Assembly: GCF_026914185.1 (NCBI RefSeq)
Contig: NC_070569.1
Location: forward strand, 2,728,001-2,792,000
Length of the DNA: 64,000 nt
Reading direction: 5' to 3'
Origin: Puccinia triticina
Taxonomy: Eukaryota; Basidiomycota; Pucciniomycetes; Pucciniales; Pucciniaceae
In this document: one piece after another, positions 11,428 through 24,228 of the stretch
Layout: each line of letters starts with the position of its first letter
Position numbering within the stretch: position 1 is the stretch's first letter
Notes under the pieces: model-generated
The model's input: only the letters and a program-made list of their open reading frames with translations
What the model was told of the DNA's origin: nothing
The model's database searches: none
Position numbers and translations under genes: made by a program

Positions 11428-12099
11428 TCCAAGTTTATTAAAGCCTCTGAATCACAAAACAAAACTTCAAGGGTTTCCCCTACGAATCTTCAAAAATCAC
11501 AAAAAAAAATCAAGGGTTTCCCCTTTACAACCTCCAGGAAACAAAGATGAAGGGTTTTCCTTCTACAAAAACAACAATATTACAACAACCAAAAACAGAG
11601 CAATAATCTGCACCCAGCCACCTAACATCAGCAAGCTGATGCACCGTGGCCCACCATCCATCCCTGTCTAGCAGGGTTAAAAAATGGTGAGAGGATGACT
11701 CCCAGCGCGCCGCATTGAAGGCATTATGCAAAGGGGGGCCACCGAGTAGAGCCCCTCAAACTGCGCAAGTGCAACAGCGGAGGGGGTGAGGACAAACCGC
11801 ACGCTGGAAGTACAGCGGCAGAGGACGCCCTGGGGTAAACAAGCAAGCAAGCCGAGGCCCATCTTATAGACGATCCGCCACTGCCCTACCAGACTCCAGC
11901 AGCAAACTCAACTGCTGCATTCATCAAGCCATGACAACTATGCCACCGCCATGCCCCTCCGATGCCTCTTGACCTGCGGGGCACTGCTCTCACTGGCTAG
12001 GCGTTGTCAGCAAGACCCTTGTTTGATATTAGGTTGGTCTTATGCGTATTTCTTGGTAATATTGACCGTGATGACAACCACAACTTGGCTCACATACAT

Positions 12100-13146
12100 T
12101 CTGTCCGACCAAAAAAAAATTGCATTGAATCTCATCAGCAACTGTTGTCAGAGCATCAAGCTACCCTCCATCCTCAGCCTTGCATCAGCACTATCAGTAT
12201 CAGTGTCGGCATTGGCACCGGCGCCAGTATCTTTGTCTTTCGCCTGCGCCCTCAACAAGGAACTCGCCCTTTACTATTGCAAAATTGCTATCAACCAATA
12301 CCACCTCGCCTCTGACCATCCCCCCCGACGCCGGACACAACAAGGGCCAGAAAGCGCGTGCCGAGCTCCGCATCCTCGGCATCTCTCTCGCCCTCCTTGG
12401 CAGTATCGGATACGCCCTCTACGAGATCTGGTACAAGCGCACGATCGCCTGGTCGGACTCCTACCTGACCCCGCTTGGATCAGAAGGGGGGGAGAGGAGG
12501 AGGAGCAGGGGCAACCGAAGGGCAGATTGGAACCGGACGGGACGCACGGCACGGCGCCGCCCAGCCTCTACGGCCAGGACACAGCCTGCTTGACGCAAAC
12601 CTCATGAAGACCATGCTCGGCCTCGTGTCACTCTGTCTGCTCTGGATCCCCAGCCCCCTGCTCAACTGGTCGGGCATCGAGTGCTTTGAAGTCGTCAAGG
12701 ACCCAGTGATCGCTTGGATGATCTTGGGCATCATCTTCATGGGCGTACTCTTGTAAGAGCCTCCCCCCTCTTCGAAGATATGTTCCAGAGCTCATTGACC
12801 GTGTCTTTGCCTCTGTCTTTCTGTAGCAATGCTGGCTTCATGATCCTGATAGGCCTTTGGGGCCCAGTCTTAGCAGTTGAGTCTACCCTTCCCTGCTCTC
12901 CCCACCACCACCGCCAAAAACGCCCACTTGGTTTTCCTAGACTAGAAAGACTAAGGTCCGCAGACCCACTTAAACTGAAGCTCCTCTACCCCTCTTCAGT
13001 CCGTAGGTAGCTTGTGCACCTTGGTCCTGATCACGATCGTCGACCACACTATCATCGGCGCGATCAACTCCCACGAGTCCGACCGGGCCGTGCCCCCCTT
13101 CGGCATCCTCAGCTTCATCGACTGCCTCTCCATCCTCAACTTCTAG
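12100..13146 (+). pseudogene. Captured SLC35F-like (DMT superfamily) transporter fragment, copy 1
   Basis: The reading frame in pieces resembles the C-terminal half of SLC35F3/F4-like drug/metabolite transporters: a helix with LGSIGYALYEIWYKR, then the helix MLGLVSLCLLWI, then NAGFMILIGLWGPVLA followed after an intron by a helix around TLVLITIVDHTIIG. Plausible introns follow MGVLL (GTAAGA to CTGTAG, about 12754-12826) and lie before 13002. The frame between about 12480 and 12590 is shifted, and the protein ends early at 13144-13146 (TAG). Family members are membrane proteins of about ten helices; here only four or five remain, so it is a gene fragment carried by the Helitron. The family assignment is from pattern memory. 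Confidence 0.55.
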
Positions 13147-13359
13147 AATTCATCCTCCTCCTCTTTGTCTCTCATCTTCCCCTCCACCCCCATTTTTTTG
13201 TGGATAAGCATGTTGTGTACTTTTAGTCTTATGTGGAGTCTGAATGCACCTTCATGACCATCAGCATCAGTACCATCATCATTATCATTGTATTGGCAAT
13301 CAAACTTGTAATATTTTGTTGAAATAAGTACAAATCATACATCTTCAATATCTAAGAAG

Positions 13360-13575
13360 CTTGACAGCCTGGTCCATCACTAGATGCAGAACCGCTTGCT
13401 TGTTGGGGAATCAAGGAACTTACCGGAGACGGATCCTTGAAGCCAAAGAAATCATAAATGGTATCGTCCCTCTTGAGCTGGATCAGGGGGGTCAAGGGAG
13501 AGAGAGACATGGGCCCAGCGGACATCCTCGTCCTCGAAAGGTTCGGGCCGGGCTTGGCGAGTTTTCTGGGGAATC
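13360..13575 (-). pseudogene. Second captured exon-like fragment in Helitron copy 1
   Basis: On the minus strand a short open stretch encodes a segment with RDDTIYDFFGFKDPSPV followed by a GTAAGT splice donor, opposite in direction to the transporter fragment. An identical copy lies at about 22069-22284 on the plus strand. I cannot name the source gene. Confidence 0.35.
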
Positions 13576-14131
13576 AATGTTTTCACATCTGCTTCTCATT
13601 AAATTATAATCCTGACCCTCCTGATATATCTTCTCTCAGCCTTCCTCCCATTTTCAATTTTTTTTTTTTTGGCTGGTGAAGCTGCGTGATGACGTGTAGA
13701 TAATCTGATTGTTGTGTTAGATCTGGTTTGCCCACCCATACAGCATTTACATATATGAATCAAAACTTCTCCATTGAGAATCTTTGGGGCCAAGTCTCAA
13801 GATGGCTTTGCCACTGAAAATCTAATGTACAAGCCTCTTTTCATCCCTTGTTGAGGGAATCATTGACATGGAGAGGCCATTGATATACATTGCAATTCCC
13901 TCCTGATTAATTCCCATTCATCATCATGTGTGATTGTTTATTCTCAATTTCCATATTATTGGCCTGCTTATCTTGAGTTGTTGAAATTTTTGAACATTCA
14001 ATCAGGATGATGGTGGGAATAAATTGACAATTACTTAGTGCATTATGGGTAAACTAAAACATTCTAAAATATGCTGCAGAGGTCAGCCTATGACAGAGAG
14101 ATTGCAGCGGCAAAGCCGCCTTGGCCTCTAG

Positions 14132-14312
14132 TTACATAATAAATCTTCCTCTTTTTAAAGAGTGTTTAAAACCCTTGTAGTGGCCAAATTACCACGTAAC
14201 AAGTTTAGTAATTTACATTACTAGTGTTTACATCAGCACAGTTATAGTGCTAGGGCCCAAAACTCTTGTTTTGACGGGTTTTTTGCCCTAAGCTTCATAA
14301 ACAGAGCTGTCA
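14132..14312 (+). repeat. 3' end of the 5' LTR of the nested gypsy element
   Basis: Reverse complement of 5501-5680. It ends AGAGCTGTCA, followed by TTTGGGGGCC, where a primer binding site would lie. On its left it should continue into LTR sequence but abuts the Helitron; the matching piece is now at 24218-24228. Confidence 0.85.
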
Positions 14313-14599
14313 TTTGGGGGCCTCATCGTGTTTTTTTTACCCAGAGTACCTGTCAAGGATAAAACTGACTTTTTGCAGAGTTTATTCCTTATTTTTAGCA
14401 ATTATCCCCATAATTTTGCCGTCAGAACTCCAGTTTTTACATAAAAACCAATTAAATCCACTAAACAAGTACGATTTTTTTGCTTGTTTTTGCCTTATTG
14501 CGCATTAGAGATAAAACCAGTAAAATATACACAAAAAAAGTACATAAACTAAACTACCAAAAAAAATATTTCTGCCGTTTTATCCCTATATTTCGACTT

Positions 14600-15529
14600 T
14601 AGTGCCTGCTCCCGTGCCAGCCGCTAAACCCGTCGATAACTACCCGGATACTACCAAATCCGCCAATCCGAAAACCGCGGCCGAAAAGAAACAAGCCAAG
14701 CGTACCGAGTCTCTCCCGCCCGGCTTCTTCCTTAGCCCATACCAGGAGCGACGACGACCTCACCCGGCAACGTTACCCGCTAGGATCATCAAAAACCAAT
14801 TCGACCCAAAAGCCGCGGCGCTCAAATTACTCAAAGGTAAAATCTTTCACTTACCAAACCAAGACATAAATTAAATACAAAAACCAAACTAACTAAAGTC
14901 CTCTCCTGATATGGTTGACACCAGATCAGGAAAAGACCACTCAGCAAACCCTCCCCCCACCAAAAGAAGTCGAGGAAGGCGAGACCGAGGAGGAAGAACT
15001 CAAGGTAGTAACCGAGGCACCCCCTCGAGGTTAGTCGACACACCATCTAAATACACTAACGCCGAAGACTCTATACTGACATCACTTGGCCCCAGTCCTC
15101 AACAAAGCGCAGGAGGACGCGATAGCAATCTTCAGAGCGACGAAGGCCGCCTACCTGAATGCCAAGAACTACGACGAGATGGACTTACTCAAATCATACC
15201 TCGAGCAGGTAATCTCGTCGTTCCGGGTCGTACAGAAGTTCCTCCCGTGGAAGGAGATCCTAGCGAATCACTCGGATGGATGGAACCCTTACACGGAACG
15301 CAAGCACATCAAGGTGCTCAAGAACAACAAGCAACCGACAAAGGAAAGCAAAGAGCGTGATCCGAAGAAGCCGTACAAGATCCCAAAAATTGACCGAACC
15401 AAACCGGCAGCGTCGGGATCGAAGCCAAAACCCTACGAGCAAAAGCCAAAGAAGAGAGAGAACAAGTGGAAAGAGACTTTCCGCATGGCCCGAGTGCTCA
15501 TGGAGGTCAAGGATGCGATCGAGGAATAG
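14600..15529 (+). CDS. ORF1 (gag-like) of the nested gypsy element, spliced
   Basis: Three exons in consistent phase: 14600-14836, 14925-15029, 15096-15529, with introns GTAAAATC...CAG and GTTAGT...CAG. The first exon follows TTTAG, so at least one upstream exon probably supplies the start. About 258 codons are visible. The product is very rich in Lys and Glu (for example [15 protein letters not shown]) with no recognised domain; a structural or RNA-binding role is inferred from its place ahead of gag-pol. Its end overlaps the gag-pol frame, which lies at -1, between 15466 and 15529. Confidence 0.6.
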
Positions 15530-18500
15530 GTAATAATCCTAATAACCCCATACCGGTACCCTCCACATCTAAGCATAGTAAACCCGACATTATGAGCAAA
15601 CAACCCCATCTTTCCAACACAGAGCATGCAGTTTCACACCTTAACCTGTTTTCTAATACAGAGATTGCTTCTCCATCTGCTAAAGAGACCGCATTACCTA
15701 CAGAGCCTGTCTTACCAATACCTAAAGAGCATGTTCTACAGTCTGAGAAAGAAACTATCTTAATTTCTGCAAAGCAATACAAACACGTTACCAAACCAGA
15801 GAAACATAACACAGTAAAAACAAACACTGTTATGAGGGAGACCCAAGCAACAGGAAACAGTAACAAAACAGTGCGCCAAGAAGTCCAACGCTTGAATAAG
15901 CAAGGACAACCTAGTAAACAGCCAAAAGAGGTTAAAGGGACCAACAAAAAAGAAAAGACAGAAAACCTTGAAGAGCTTATTGACCCAAATGAGCCTCTAG
16001 CACGAGTGGAAGATTTTTTTAATCAAATTTTGATTAAAAACATAAAGCACATTGATGGTAAAATCAATGCAATCCACCAGAATGTACATGATAGCGCCTT
16101 TAAAATCAAAAATTTAGCAGAACATGCGGTGGATAGCGCTAAAGACATTAAAATTATTGTACCAGAGGTTAAGAAAACTACAGGCATAATACAACAAATA
16201 AGCAACATAAAATTAGGACTTGTAGATTACAATAATAAATTACAAAAAGTCACAACAGAAATTCAGACAAATGCTAAGGAAACTTCAGTAATTGCGACAT
16301 TGAATGCAATACATACTGACATTAACAGATTGGATATTACCAGTAAATTGGACCAATTAAAAATAGATAGTGAACATGAGTCAGAAAACCGTGAAACTCA
16401 AGATGAAAACATACTTGAGATAATGGACAAAGTTGATAAATTGGAACAACTTATTATACATAACAGTGACAGTATGGCAGATGAAATCATAAAAATTAAC
16501 AATAAGTTTGATGAAATGCAGAGTAAATTTATGGCCAACATGGACAACATAGCACAAAAAATTGGCAATAATATACAAGTGCAACCCCAATTTCAGACAC
16601 CATACAAACAAGGAATAAAAGATGTACCACCACATCAATCCAGCAATCCCTTCAGAAGAATGGCAGAGGAGGAAACACCCTTGAGAAAGGAGTACACAGT
16701 GCCACCAACACCATTTTTCAAGGAACAATCATATAATCCAAGTATCCAAACCATGAGGGATAACTCTAAAGATGTACCCAGAATTAAAGATTGGCCATCA
16801 TTTAGAGGTGAAGGAGAATATGATCACCTGGACTTCATTAAGACAATTGATTTGTACCAAGAAGATTTTGAGCTTAGTGATTCCTCAATTACTGGAAGAC
16901 TCAACAGCCTCTTCAAAGGTTGCGCCAAGCGCTGGTTCACAGACTTACGCTCAACCCACGGCAAACAATCTTGGGAATGGTGGAAAGACCAAATTAATAG
17001 TAAATGGGGAAGCCCAGCATGGCACTTCAAAATTGAAAATAAATTTGATGAGAGTACCTTTGATATTGAAAAGGATAATCCACTTAAATGGGTTATATCT
17101 CAGAAAGACAGATTGAAAGCCATTTGGCCCAATTTGACAGACAATGAAGTCCACCTGAGAATCCTCAAGAAATGTGGAGGAGATCTAAAACATGCCATTA
17201 AAAGTAGACTACCCTACAATGCAAGTACAGAGGATATTAGTAACACATTAGAAGATATAACTACACGTACACGCATTGGCAGAAGATATAAGCCTAAATA
17301 TCAAGGAGATAAAACGGAGAAAACAGAGGAGAAAAAACCATCCTCCTCGAAAGACCAGAGTTATCAGAAAGATAAGAAATGCTACAACTGTGGTAAAATG
17401 GGACATACTTCACCAAACTGCCCCCAGCCAAAGAAAAACATTAACAATGTTGAAATAGAGGCAGAAGAAACAGCAAAAGAGAAGACTCAATCAGATACAG
17501 AGGAAATACATGATGATGGGTCTTCAGTCTCATCAGGGTCTTGTAACATGATTAACATAGATATAGAAGTGGCTGAAGCTGAAACAGAGCATAATTTACC
17601 ACAAGCATGGCATCCTGGACAACCTATAGGAAATATCCAGGAAGCCAGACTGATGAAAACCAAGCCAACAAGAGGAAAAGGCTACACAGCTGGTAAAACC
17701 AACATTACACATATACTGTTTAATGGTAGGGAAGCAGAAATGTTACTTGACAGTGGTGCATATTGCTCAGTAGTACCTGAGACATGCTTGAGGAAATTAT
17801 GCCCAGACTACAAGGACATTCTTCTACCACTAGGAAAAGTAAGAATCAACAGTGCCAGTAGTACCATGAAACCAATAGGAGTATTTGAATGCCCCATAAT
17901 AATCCCTCACCCAACAGGATTAGTCAGAATGACAGTGGAATTTATTGTAATAGAGGATGCAGTGAGCAAACACTTCATACTAGGAAATGATTACTTAAAT
18001 ATCTATGGCTTTGACATAACCAATAGCAGAGAAGAATACTTCACTATTGGGAATGACAATAAAAAGAAGAAATTCCTATTTAAATCCAAAGAGCCTTTAC
18101 CTGTGGAACAAGTAGAAATACAGGATGAAGAACAAGAAAGATTTGGAAGAGAACAACTAGCAGAAGCCAATTTTAATGATAAACTGAGCGTAGATCAACT
18201 ACTACAGTTACGCAACATGCTGTATAGAAACAAGGCTGCATTTGCATCAGACAAGGAGCCACTAGGGGCAGTCACAGGCCACGAAGTGGACATTAAATTA
18301 AACATAGAGCGCCCCTACCCACCTTTGCTAAAGAGACCAGCCTACCCAGCAAGCCCCAGAGCAAGAGAAGAGCTTGCAAAACACTTGGAAGAGCTGGTAA
18401 GGCTTAATGTCCTTAGAAAAGTAGGGCATAATGAAGAAGTGGAAATAACCACACCAGTAATTATAACCTACCACAATGGTAAATCACGCATGGTAGGAGA

Positions 18501-21249
18501 TTTCCGTGCACTGAACACCTACACAGTCCCAGACAGATATCCTATACCAAGGATACAGGAGACTCTGACTAACCTAGCTAAAGCAAAATACATTACAAAT
18601 ATTATGGATGCTTTGAAAGGATTTCATCAGAATGTAGTAACAGAACGTGCAAGAAAATACCTGAGAATCATAACACATAAAGGAGTTTATGAGTACCTTA
18701 GAATGCCTTTTGGAATTAAAAATGCCCCATCACATTTCCAAAGAATGATGAATACCATCTTCTGTGAAGAACTTGGACTGGGATGGCTAATTATATACAT
18801 AGATGACATAATTATATGCTCTGAGACTTGGGGAGACCACATGAGCAGAATAGAACTGGTTCTTACAAAGATAATTAATGCCAATATGAAAATCTCCCTG
18901 AAGAAATGTGCATTTGGATTTGCAGAAATTAAAGCACTAGGACACGTAGTTTCAGGACTAGCATTATGCATAGACCAGAATAAAGTAGCAGCAGTGTTAC
19001 AAAAACCAGCACCTACAAACAAAAAAGAAATGCAAAGCTTTCTTGGGTTTGCCAGCTACTATAGACAACACCTAGAAGGCTATGCAGCCATGGCCAGAAG
19101 CTTGTATGAGATAGCTTCTAATGATACTGCCTTTGAAATGACCACAGAAAGACATATGGCATTTAATAAAATAAGAGAACATCTGACTAGAGCACCTCTA
19201 TTATTAATGCCAGATTTCAAGAAACCTTTTGTATTATATGTTGATGCCTCAATGGAAGGACTAGGAGCAGCACTCCATCAATTACAAATCATCAATGATA
19301 AACCAGTGGAAGGTCCCATTTGTTTCATATCCAGACAACTCAAGAAAACTGAAGCAAGATATGGAGCAAGCCAACTAGAATGCTTATGTTTAGTCTGGGC
19401 CCTAGAGAAACTCCACTACTATCTAGATAGAAGTGTATTTGATGTCATCACAGACTGTATTGCACTAAAATCACTCATCAATATGAAAACCTCTAACAGA
19501 CATGTGCTTAGATGGCAGATATCCATTCAAGTGTACAGAGGTAACATGACAATAATTCATAAAGAAGGGAGATTGCATAAAAATGCAGATGGACTCTCTA
19601 GATGGTCCCTACCAAACACACCAGATAATCCAGCCTGGGCGCCTGAAGACCCAGAGGAACTGCCAATTATGGGAATTAGCATTACTGAACTAGAAGATGA
19701 ATTCTTTGACAAAATCAGAAATAGTTACAAACAAGACAAGAACTGTACATTACTAGTACAAATATTGTCCAAAACAGATTCAAAGGATGATGACCTGATT
19801 GCAGCATTAGATACAGCATGGAAGAAATCATACCAAGAAGGAAGATTTCACCTATTTGACGGTATCATCTACCACAGATCCAAACACACATGTGTACTAA
19901 CAGTAATGGACAGAGTATTGATCAATACACTACTACATGAATGCCATGACAGTACATCATCTGGCCATCTATCTTCAGACAGAAAAGAAGACAGAGTAAG
20001 AAACCTAGCATGGTGGCCAACATGGCAACAAGATGTAGAAACATACTGCACTACATGTGAAAGATGCCAGAGAGCAAATAAGGCAACAGGCAAAAGGTTT
20101 GGACATATGATGAAAATAGAACAACCCACTAGACCATGGGAAACAGTTAACATGGACTGGGTTACAGGATTACCACCTGGAGGAAAGAAAAACTATAATG
20201 CATGTCTAGTTATTGTAGACAGATTTAGTAAAACACCTATATTCTTACCATGTCACAAAGATGATACAGCTATGGACACAGCTATAATGATTTGGCAACA
20301 AGTGATTTCATGGACAGGACTATTCAAAAATATCATCAGTGACAGAGATCCCAAGTTTACATCAGATCTATGGAGAGGACTGTACAGCCTATTTGGCACT
20401 AAACTCTCTTTCTCAACAGCCTACCATCCACAAACTGATGGACTAGCAGAGAGAATGATTCAAACCTTGGAAGACATGCTAAGGAGATTCTGTGCCTATG
20501 GATTAGAATTTAAAGACTCTGATGGATTTACTCATGACTGGGTTACACTATTACCAGCCCTAGAACTAGCCTACAGAACATCAACCCATGCATCAACAGG
20601 AAAAACACCAGCTATTCTAGAGAAAGGATGGAACCCCAGACTACCACAAGACAGCTTAAAAAAGGACTTGGTAGAAGTACATCCCACAGCAGCAAGCTTC
20701 AAGAACATGCTGGACAAAGCCAGAAAACAAGCTCAACAAAGCATGGATAATGCATTTGAATACAGCAAAGAAAAATGGGACAAAAAGCACAAAGTACCCA
20801 GCTTCAAAATAGGAGATTTAGTATTAATATCAACTACAAACTTTACTAATATTAAAGGACCTAAGAAGCTTAGGAATGCATTTGTTGGCCCATTTGTAGT
20901 CAAGGCATTACATGGACCAAATGCAGTAGAAGTGGAACTATATGGAGAATTAGAAAAGAAACATCCTACATTTCCAGTAAGCTTACTCAAACACTATAAT
21001 GAATCAGATGCTGAATTATTCCCTTTACGCAAGGAAATACCTGAAGCAGAAGTACCTCCACTTGAAGAGTCAGAGGAGAAGAAAATTCATAAGATCTTGA
21101 AAGACAAGAAGATCAGAGGAGAGAAAGATGAATTATATCTTGTAAGATACAGGAACCCAATTCATGAAGATGAATGGATACCAGAAAAAGACATTAAAGA
21201 TGCGGATAAATATCTAAGAAGATTCAAGAACTCTAAACACAAAGATTAA
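15466..21249 (+). CDS. Ty3/gypsy chromovirus gag-pol polyprotein
   Basis: An open frame of 1927 codons with no stop; the first ATG is at 15592, and -1 frameshifting from ORF1 is an alternative entry. In order: a coiled-coil gag region (about 170-360), gag core (about 440-600), zinc knuckle [14 protein letters not shown] (about 639), protease LLDSGAYCS (about 760), reverse transcriptase with YIDDIII (about 1110), RNase H with LYVDAS (about 1258), integrase zinc finger (about 1492-1535), core D (NMDWV, about 1564), D ([10 protein letters not shown], about 1627) and E (DGLAERMIQ, about 1663). A GPF module (about 1805) and a C-terminal chromodomain (about 1876-1925; [18 protein letters not shown]) follow. 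All key residues are present, so the enzyme could be active. A PPT-like AGAGGGGGCGAG precedes the 3' LTR. Confidence 0.95.
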   Translation: MERDFPHGPSAHGGQGCDRGIGNNPNNPIPVPSTSKHSKPDIMSKQPHLSNTEHAVSHLNLFSNTEIASPSAKETALPTEPVLPIPKEHVLQSEKETILISAKQYKHVTKPEKHNTVKTNTVMRETQATGNSNKTVRQEVQRLNKQGQPSKQPKEVKGTNKKEKTENLEELIDPNEPLARVEDFFNQILIKNIKHIDGKINAIHQNVHDSAFKIKNLAEHAVDSAKDIKIIVPEVKKTTGIIQQISNIKLGLVDYNNKLQKVTTEIQTNAKETSVIATLNAIHTDINRLDITSKLDQLKIDSEHESENRETQDENILEIMDKVDKLEQLIIHNSDSMADEIIKINNKFDEMQSKFMANMDNIAQKIGNNIQVQPQFQTPYKQGIKDVPPHQSSNPFRRMAEEETPLRKEYTVPPTPFFKEQSYNPSIQTMRDNSKDVPRIKDWPSFRGEGEYDHLDFIKTIDLYQEDFELSDSSITGRLNSLFKGCAKRWFTDLRSTHGKQSWEWWKDQINSKWGSPAWHFKIENKFDESTFDIEKDNPLKWVISQKDRLKAIWPNLTDNEVHLRILKKCGGDLKHAIKSRLPYNASTEDISNTLEDITTRTRIGRRYKPKYQGDKTEKTEEKKPSSSKDQSYQKDKKCYNCGKMGHTSPNCPQPKKNINNVEIEAEETAKEKTQSDTEEIHDDGSSVSSGSCNMINIDIEVAEAETEHNLPQAWHPGQPIGNIQEARLMKTKPTRGKGYTAGKTNITHILFNGREAEMLLDSGAYCSVVPETCLRKLCPDYKDILLPLGKVRINSASSTMKPIGVFECPIIIPHPTGLVRMTVEFIVIEDAVSKHFILGNDYLNIYGFDITNSREEYFTIGNDNKKKKFLFKSKEPLPVEQVEIQDEEQERFGREQLAEANFNDKLSVDQLLQLRNMLYRNKAAFASDKEPLGAVTGHEVDIKLNIERPYPPLLKRPAYPASPRAREELAKHLEELVRLNVLRKVGHNEEVEITTPVIITYHNGKSRMVGDFRALNTYTVPDRYPIPRIQETLTNLAKAKYITNIMDALKGFHQNVVTERARKYLRIITHKGVYEYLRMPFGIKNAPSHFQRMMNTIFCEELGLGWLIIYIDDIIICSETWGDHMSRIELVLTKIINANMKISLKKCAFGFAEIKALGHVVSGLALCIDQNKVAAVLQKPAPTNKKEMQSFLGFASYYRQHLEGYAAMARSLYEIASNDTAFEMTTERHMAFNKIREHLTRAPLLLMPDFKKPFVLYVDASMEGLGAALHQLQIINDKPVEGPICFISRQLKKTEARYGASQLECLCLVWALEKLHYYLDRSVFDVITDCIALKSLINMKTSNRHVLRWQISIQVYRGNMTIIHKEGRLHKNADGLSRWSLPNTPDNPAWAPEDPEELPIMGISITELEDEFFDKIRNSYKQDKNCTLLVQILSKTDSKDDDLIAALDTAWKKSYQEGRFHLFDGIIYHRSKHTCVLTVMDRVLINTLLHECHDSTSSGHLSSDRKEDRVRNLAWWPTWQQDVETYCTTCERCQRANKATGKRFGHMMKIEQPTRPWETVNMDWVTGLPPGGKKNYNACLVIVDRFSKTPIFLPCHKDDTAMDTAIMIWQQVISWTGLFKNIISDRDPKFTSDLWRGLYSLFGTKLSFSTAYHPQTDGLAERMIQTLEDMLRRFCAYGLEFKDSDGFTHDWVTLLPALELAYRTSTHASTGKTPAILEKGWNPRLPQDSLKKDLVEVHPTAASFKNMLDKARKQAQQSMDNAFEYSKEKWDKKHKVPSFKIGDLVLISTTNFTNIKGPKKLRNAFVGPFVVKALHGPNAVEVELYGELEKKHPTFPVSLLKHYNESDAELFPLRKEIPEAEVPPLEESEEKKIHKILKDKKIRGEKDELYLVRYRNPIHEDEWIPEKDIKDADKYLRRFKNSKHKD

Positions 21250-21286
21250 ATTATTTCAGAATTTAACCTTTTTTAGAGGGGGCGAG

Positions 21287-21512
21287 TGTCAGCCTTAGTA
21301 CATCAAGTATCCAAAAGACTGCAATAACTCAGTAAATAATAATAATTATTAAATTATTATTGCAGAATCAGATTCCTCATCATAAATTAAGGGGGGTCAC
21401 CCACTTAAAGTACCCCCTTATTCCTATTCCTTCATGTACTAATTGTATAAATAACAATTGCCCACAGAAAGCGCCCAAAAATAGTATTACATACAAAAAA
21501 TTAGTAAAACAA
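21287..21512 (+). repeat. 5' part of the 3' LTR of the nested gypsy element
   Basis: Begins TGTCAGCCTTAG after the purine tract and matches the reverse complement of 28447-28675. It is cut by the Helitron at 21513; its true continuation is 11427 downward, on the far side of the other Helitron copy. Confidence 0.9.
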
Positions 21513-24217
21513 CTAGAGGCCAAGGCGGCTTTGCCGCTGCAATCTCTCTGTCATAGGCTGACCTCTGCAGCATATTTTAGAATGTTTTAGTTTACCCATA
21601 ATGCACTAAGTAATTGTCAATTTATTCCCACCATCATCCTGATTGAATGTTCAAAAATTTCAACAACTCAAGATAAGCAGGCCAATAATATGGAAATTGA
21701 GAATAAACAATCACACATGATGATGAATGGGAATTAATCAGGAGGGAATTGCAATGTATATCAATGGCCTCTCCATGTCAATGATTCCCTCAACAAGGGA
21801 TGAAAAGAGGCTTGTACATTAGATTTTCAGTGGCAAAGCCATCTTGAGACTTGGCCCCAAAGATTCTCAATGGAGAAGTTTTGATTCATATATGTAAATG
21901 CTGTATGGGTGGGCAAACCAGATCTAACACAACAATCAGATTATCTACACGTCATCACGCAGCTTCACCAGCCAAAAAAAAAAAAATTGAAAATGGGAGG
22001 AAGGCTGAGAGAAGATATATCAGGAGGGTCAGGATTATAATTTAATGAGAAGCAGATGTGAAAACATTGATTCCCCAGAAAACTCGCCAAGCCCGGCCCG
22101 AACCTTTCGAGGACGAGGATGTCCGCTGGGCCCATGTCTCTCTCTCCCTTGACCCCCCTGATCCAGCTCAAGAGGGACGATACCATTTATGATTTCTTTG
22201 GCTTCAAGGATCCGTCTCCGGTAAGTTCCTTGATTCCCCAACAAGCAAGCGGTTCTGCATCTAGTGATGGACCAGGCTGTCAAGCTTCTTAGATATTGAA
22301 GATGTATGATTTGTACTTATTTCAACAAAATATTACAAGTTTGATTGCCAATACAATGATAATGATGATGGTACTGATGCTGATGGTCATGAAGGTGCAT
22401 TCAGACTCCACATAAGACTAAAAGTACACAACATGCTTATCCACAAAAAAATGGGGGTGGAGGGGAAGATGAGAGACAAAGAGGAGGAGGATGAATTCTA
22501 GAAGTTGAGGATGGAGAGGCAGTCGATGAAGCTGAGGATGCTGAAGGGGGGCACGGCCCGGTCGGACTCGTGGGAGTTGATCGCGCCGATGATAGTGTGG
22601 TCGACGATCGTGATCAGGACCAAGGTGCACAAGCTACCTACGGACTGAAGAGGGGTAGAGGAGCTTCAGTTTAAGTGGGTCTGCGGACCTTAGTCTTTCT
22701 AGTCTAGGAAAACCAAGTGGGCGTTTTTGGCGGTGGTGGTGGGGAGAGCAGGGAAGGGTAGACTCAACTGCTAAGACTGGGCCCCAAAGGCCTATCAGGA
22801 TCATGAAGCCAGCATTGCTACAGAAAGACAGAGGCAAAGACACGGTCAATGAGCTCTGGAACATATCTTCGAAGAGGGGGGAGGCTCTTACAAGAGTACG
22901 CCCATGAAGATGATGCCCAAGATCATCCAAGCGATCACTGGGTCCTTGACGACTTCAAAGCACTCGATGCCCGACCAGTTGAGCAGGGGGCTGGGGATCC
23001 AGAGCAGACAGAGTGACACGAGGCCGAGCATGGTCTTCATGAGGTTTGCGTCAAGCAGGCTGTGTCCTGGCCGTAGAGGCTGGGCGGCGCCGTGCCGTGC
23101 GTCCCGTCCGGTTCCAATCTGCCCTTCGGTTGCCCCTGCTCCTCCTCCTCTCCCCCCCTTCTGATCCAAGCGGGGTCAGGTAGGAGTCCGACCAGGCGAT
23201 CGTGCGCTTGTACCAGATCTCGTAGAGGGCGTATCCGATACTGCCAAGGAGGGCGAGAGAGATGCCGAGGATGCGGAGCTCGGCACGCGCTTTCTGGCCC
23301 TTGTTGTGTCCGGCGTCGGGGGGGATGGTCAGAGGCGAGGTGGTATTGGTTGATAGCAATTTTGCAATAGTAAAGGGCGAGTTCCTTGTTGAGGGCGCAG
23401 GCGAAAGACAAAGATACTGGCGCCGGTGCCAATGCCGACACTGATACTGATAGTGCTGATGCAAGGCTGAGGATGGAGGGTAGCTTGATGCTCTGACAAC
23501 AGTTGCTGATGAGATTCAATGCAATTTTTTTTTGGTCGGACAGAATGTATGTGAGCCAAGTTGTGGTTGTCATCACGGTCAATATTACCAAGAAATACGC
23601 ATAAGACCAACCTAATATCAAACAAGGGTCTTGCTGACAACGCCTAGCCAGTGAGAGCAGTGCCCCGCAGGTCAAGAGGCATCGGAGGGGCATGGCGGTG
23701 GCATAGTTGTCATGGCTTGATGAATGCAGCAGTTGAGTTTGCTGCTGGAGTCTGGTAGGGCAGTGGCGGATCGTCTATAAGATGGGCCTCGGCTTGCTTG
23801 CTTGTTTACCCCAGGGCGTCCTCTGCCGCTGTACTTCCAGCGTGCGGTTTGTCCTCACCCCCTCCGCTGTTGCACTTGCGCAGTTTGAGGGGCTCTACTC
23901 GGTGGCCCCCCTTTGCATAATGCCTTCAATGCGGCGCGCTGGGAGTCATCCTCTCACCATTTTTTAACCCTGCTAGACAGGGATGGATGGTGGGCCACGG
24001 TGCATCAGCTTGCTGATGTTAGGTGGCTGGGTGCAGATTATTGCTCTGTTTTTGGTTGTTGTAATATTGTTGTTTTTGTAGAAGGAAAACCCTTCATCTT
24101 TGTTTCCTGGAGGTTGTAAAGGGGAAACCCTTGATTTTTTTTTTGTGATTTTTGAAGATTTGTAGGGGAAACCCTTGAAGTTTTGTTTTGTGATTCAGAG
24201 GCTTTAATAAACTTGGA
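21513..24217 (-). mobile_element. Non-autonomous Helitron, copy 2 (inverted)
   Basis: Reverse complement of 11428-14131: coordinates sum to 35644-35645 along the whole length. On the minus strand it starts TC and ends hairpin plus CTAG, again between A and T. The LTR position it occupies (near the LTR 3' end) differs from that of copy 1 (about 226 bp from the LTR start), so the two are independent insertions. Confidence 0.9.
22498..23544 (-). pseudogene. Captured SLC35F-like transporter fragment, copy 2
   Basis: Same content as 12100-13146. One difference was seen: Gly (GGC) in the C-terminal part of copy 1 is Ser (AGC) here. The defects (frameshift after SYLTPLGS, early stop) are shared, so they predate the duplication of the Helitron. 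Confidence 0.55.
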
Positions 24218-24228
24218 TTAATAATATA
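24218..24228 (-). repeat. 11-bp island of gypsy LTR between two Helitrons
   Basis: TTAATAATATA is exactly the LTR sequence that links the reverse complement of 14132 onward to 27874 onward, as seen uninterrupted at about 5680-5705. Confidence 0.85.

Larger units (their letters stand above)
11428..14131 (+). mobile_element. Non-autonomous Helitron, copy 1
   Basis: Begins TCCAAGTTTATTAAAG and ends with the hairpin GCGGC-AAA-GCCGC about 10 bp before a terminal CTAG. It sits between host A (11427) and T (14132), the Helitron A/T insertion rule, without target duplication. No Rep/helicase gene is present. Contents are a captured, decayed transporter gene and a second exon-like fragment. The inverted copy at 21513-24217 appears to differ by about one 1-nt homopolymer indel and one G/A change among the regions compared. 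Confidence 0.85.

Noticed and set aside
11428..24217. One 12.8-kb transposon with 2.7-kb terminal inverted repeats
   Set aside because: The arms have Helitron ends, sit at different positions of two LTRs, and the flanks pair only after inverting the middle; no target duplication flanks the whole unit.
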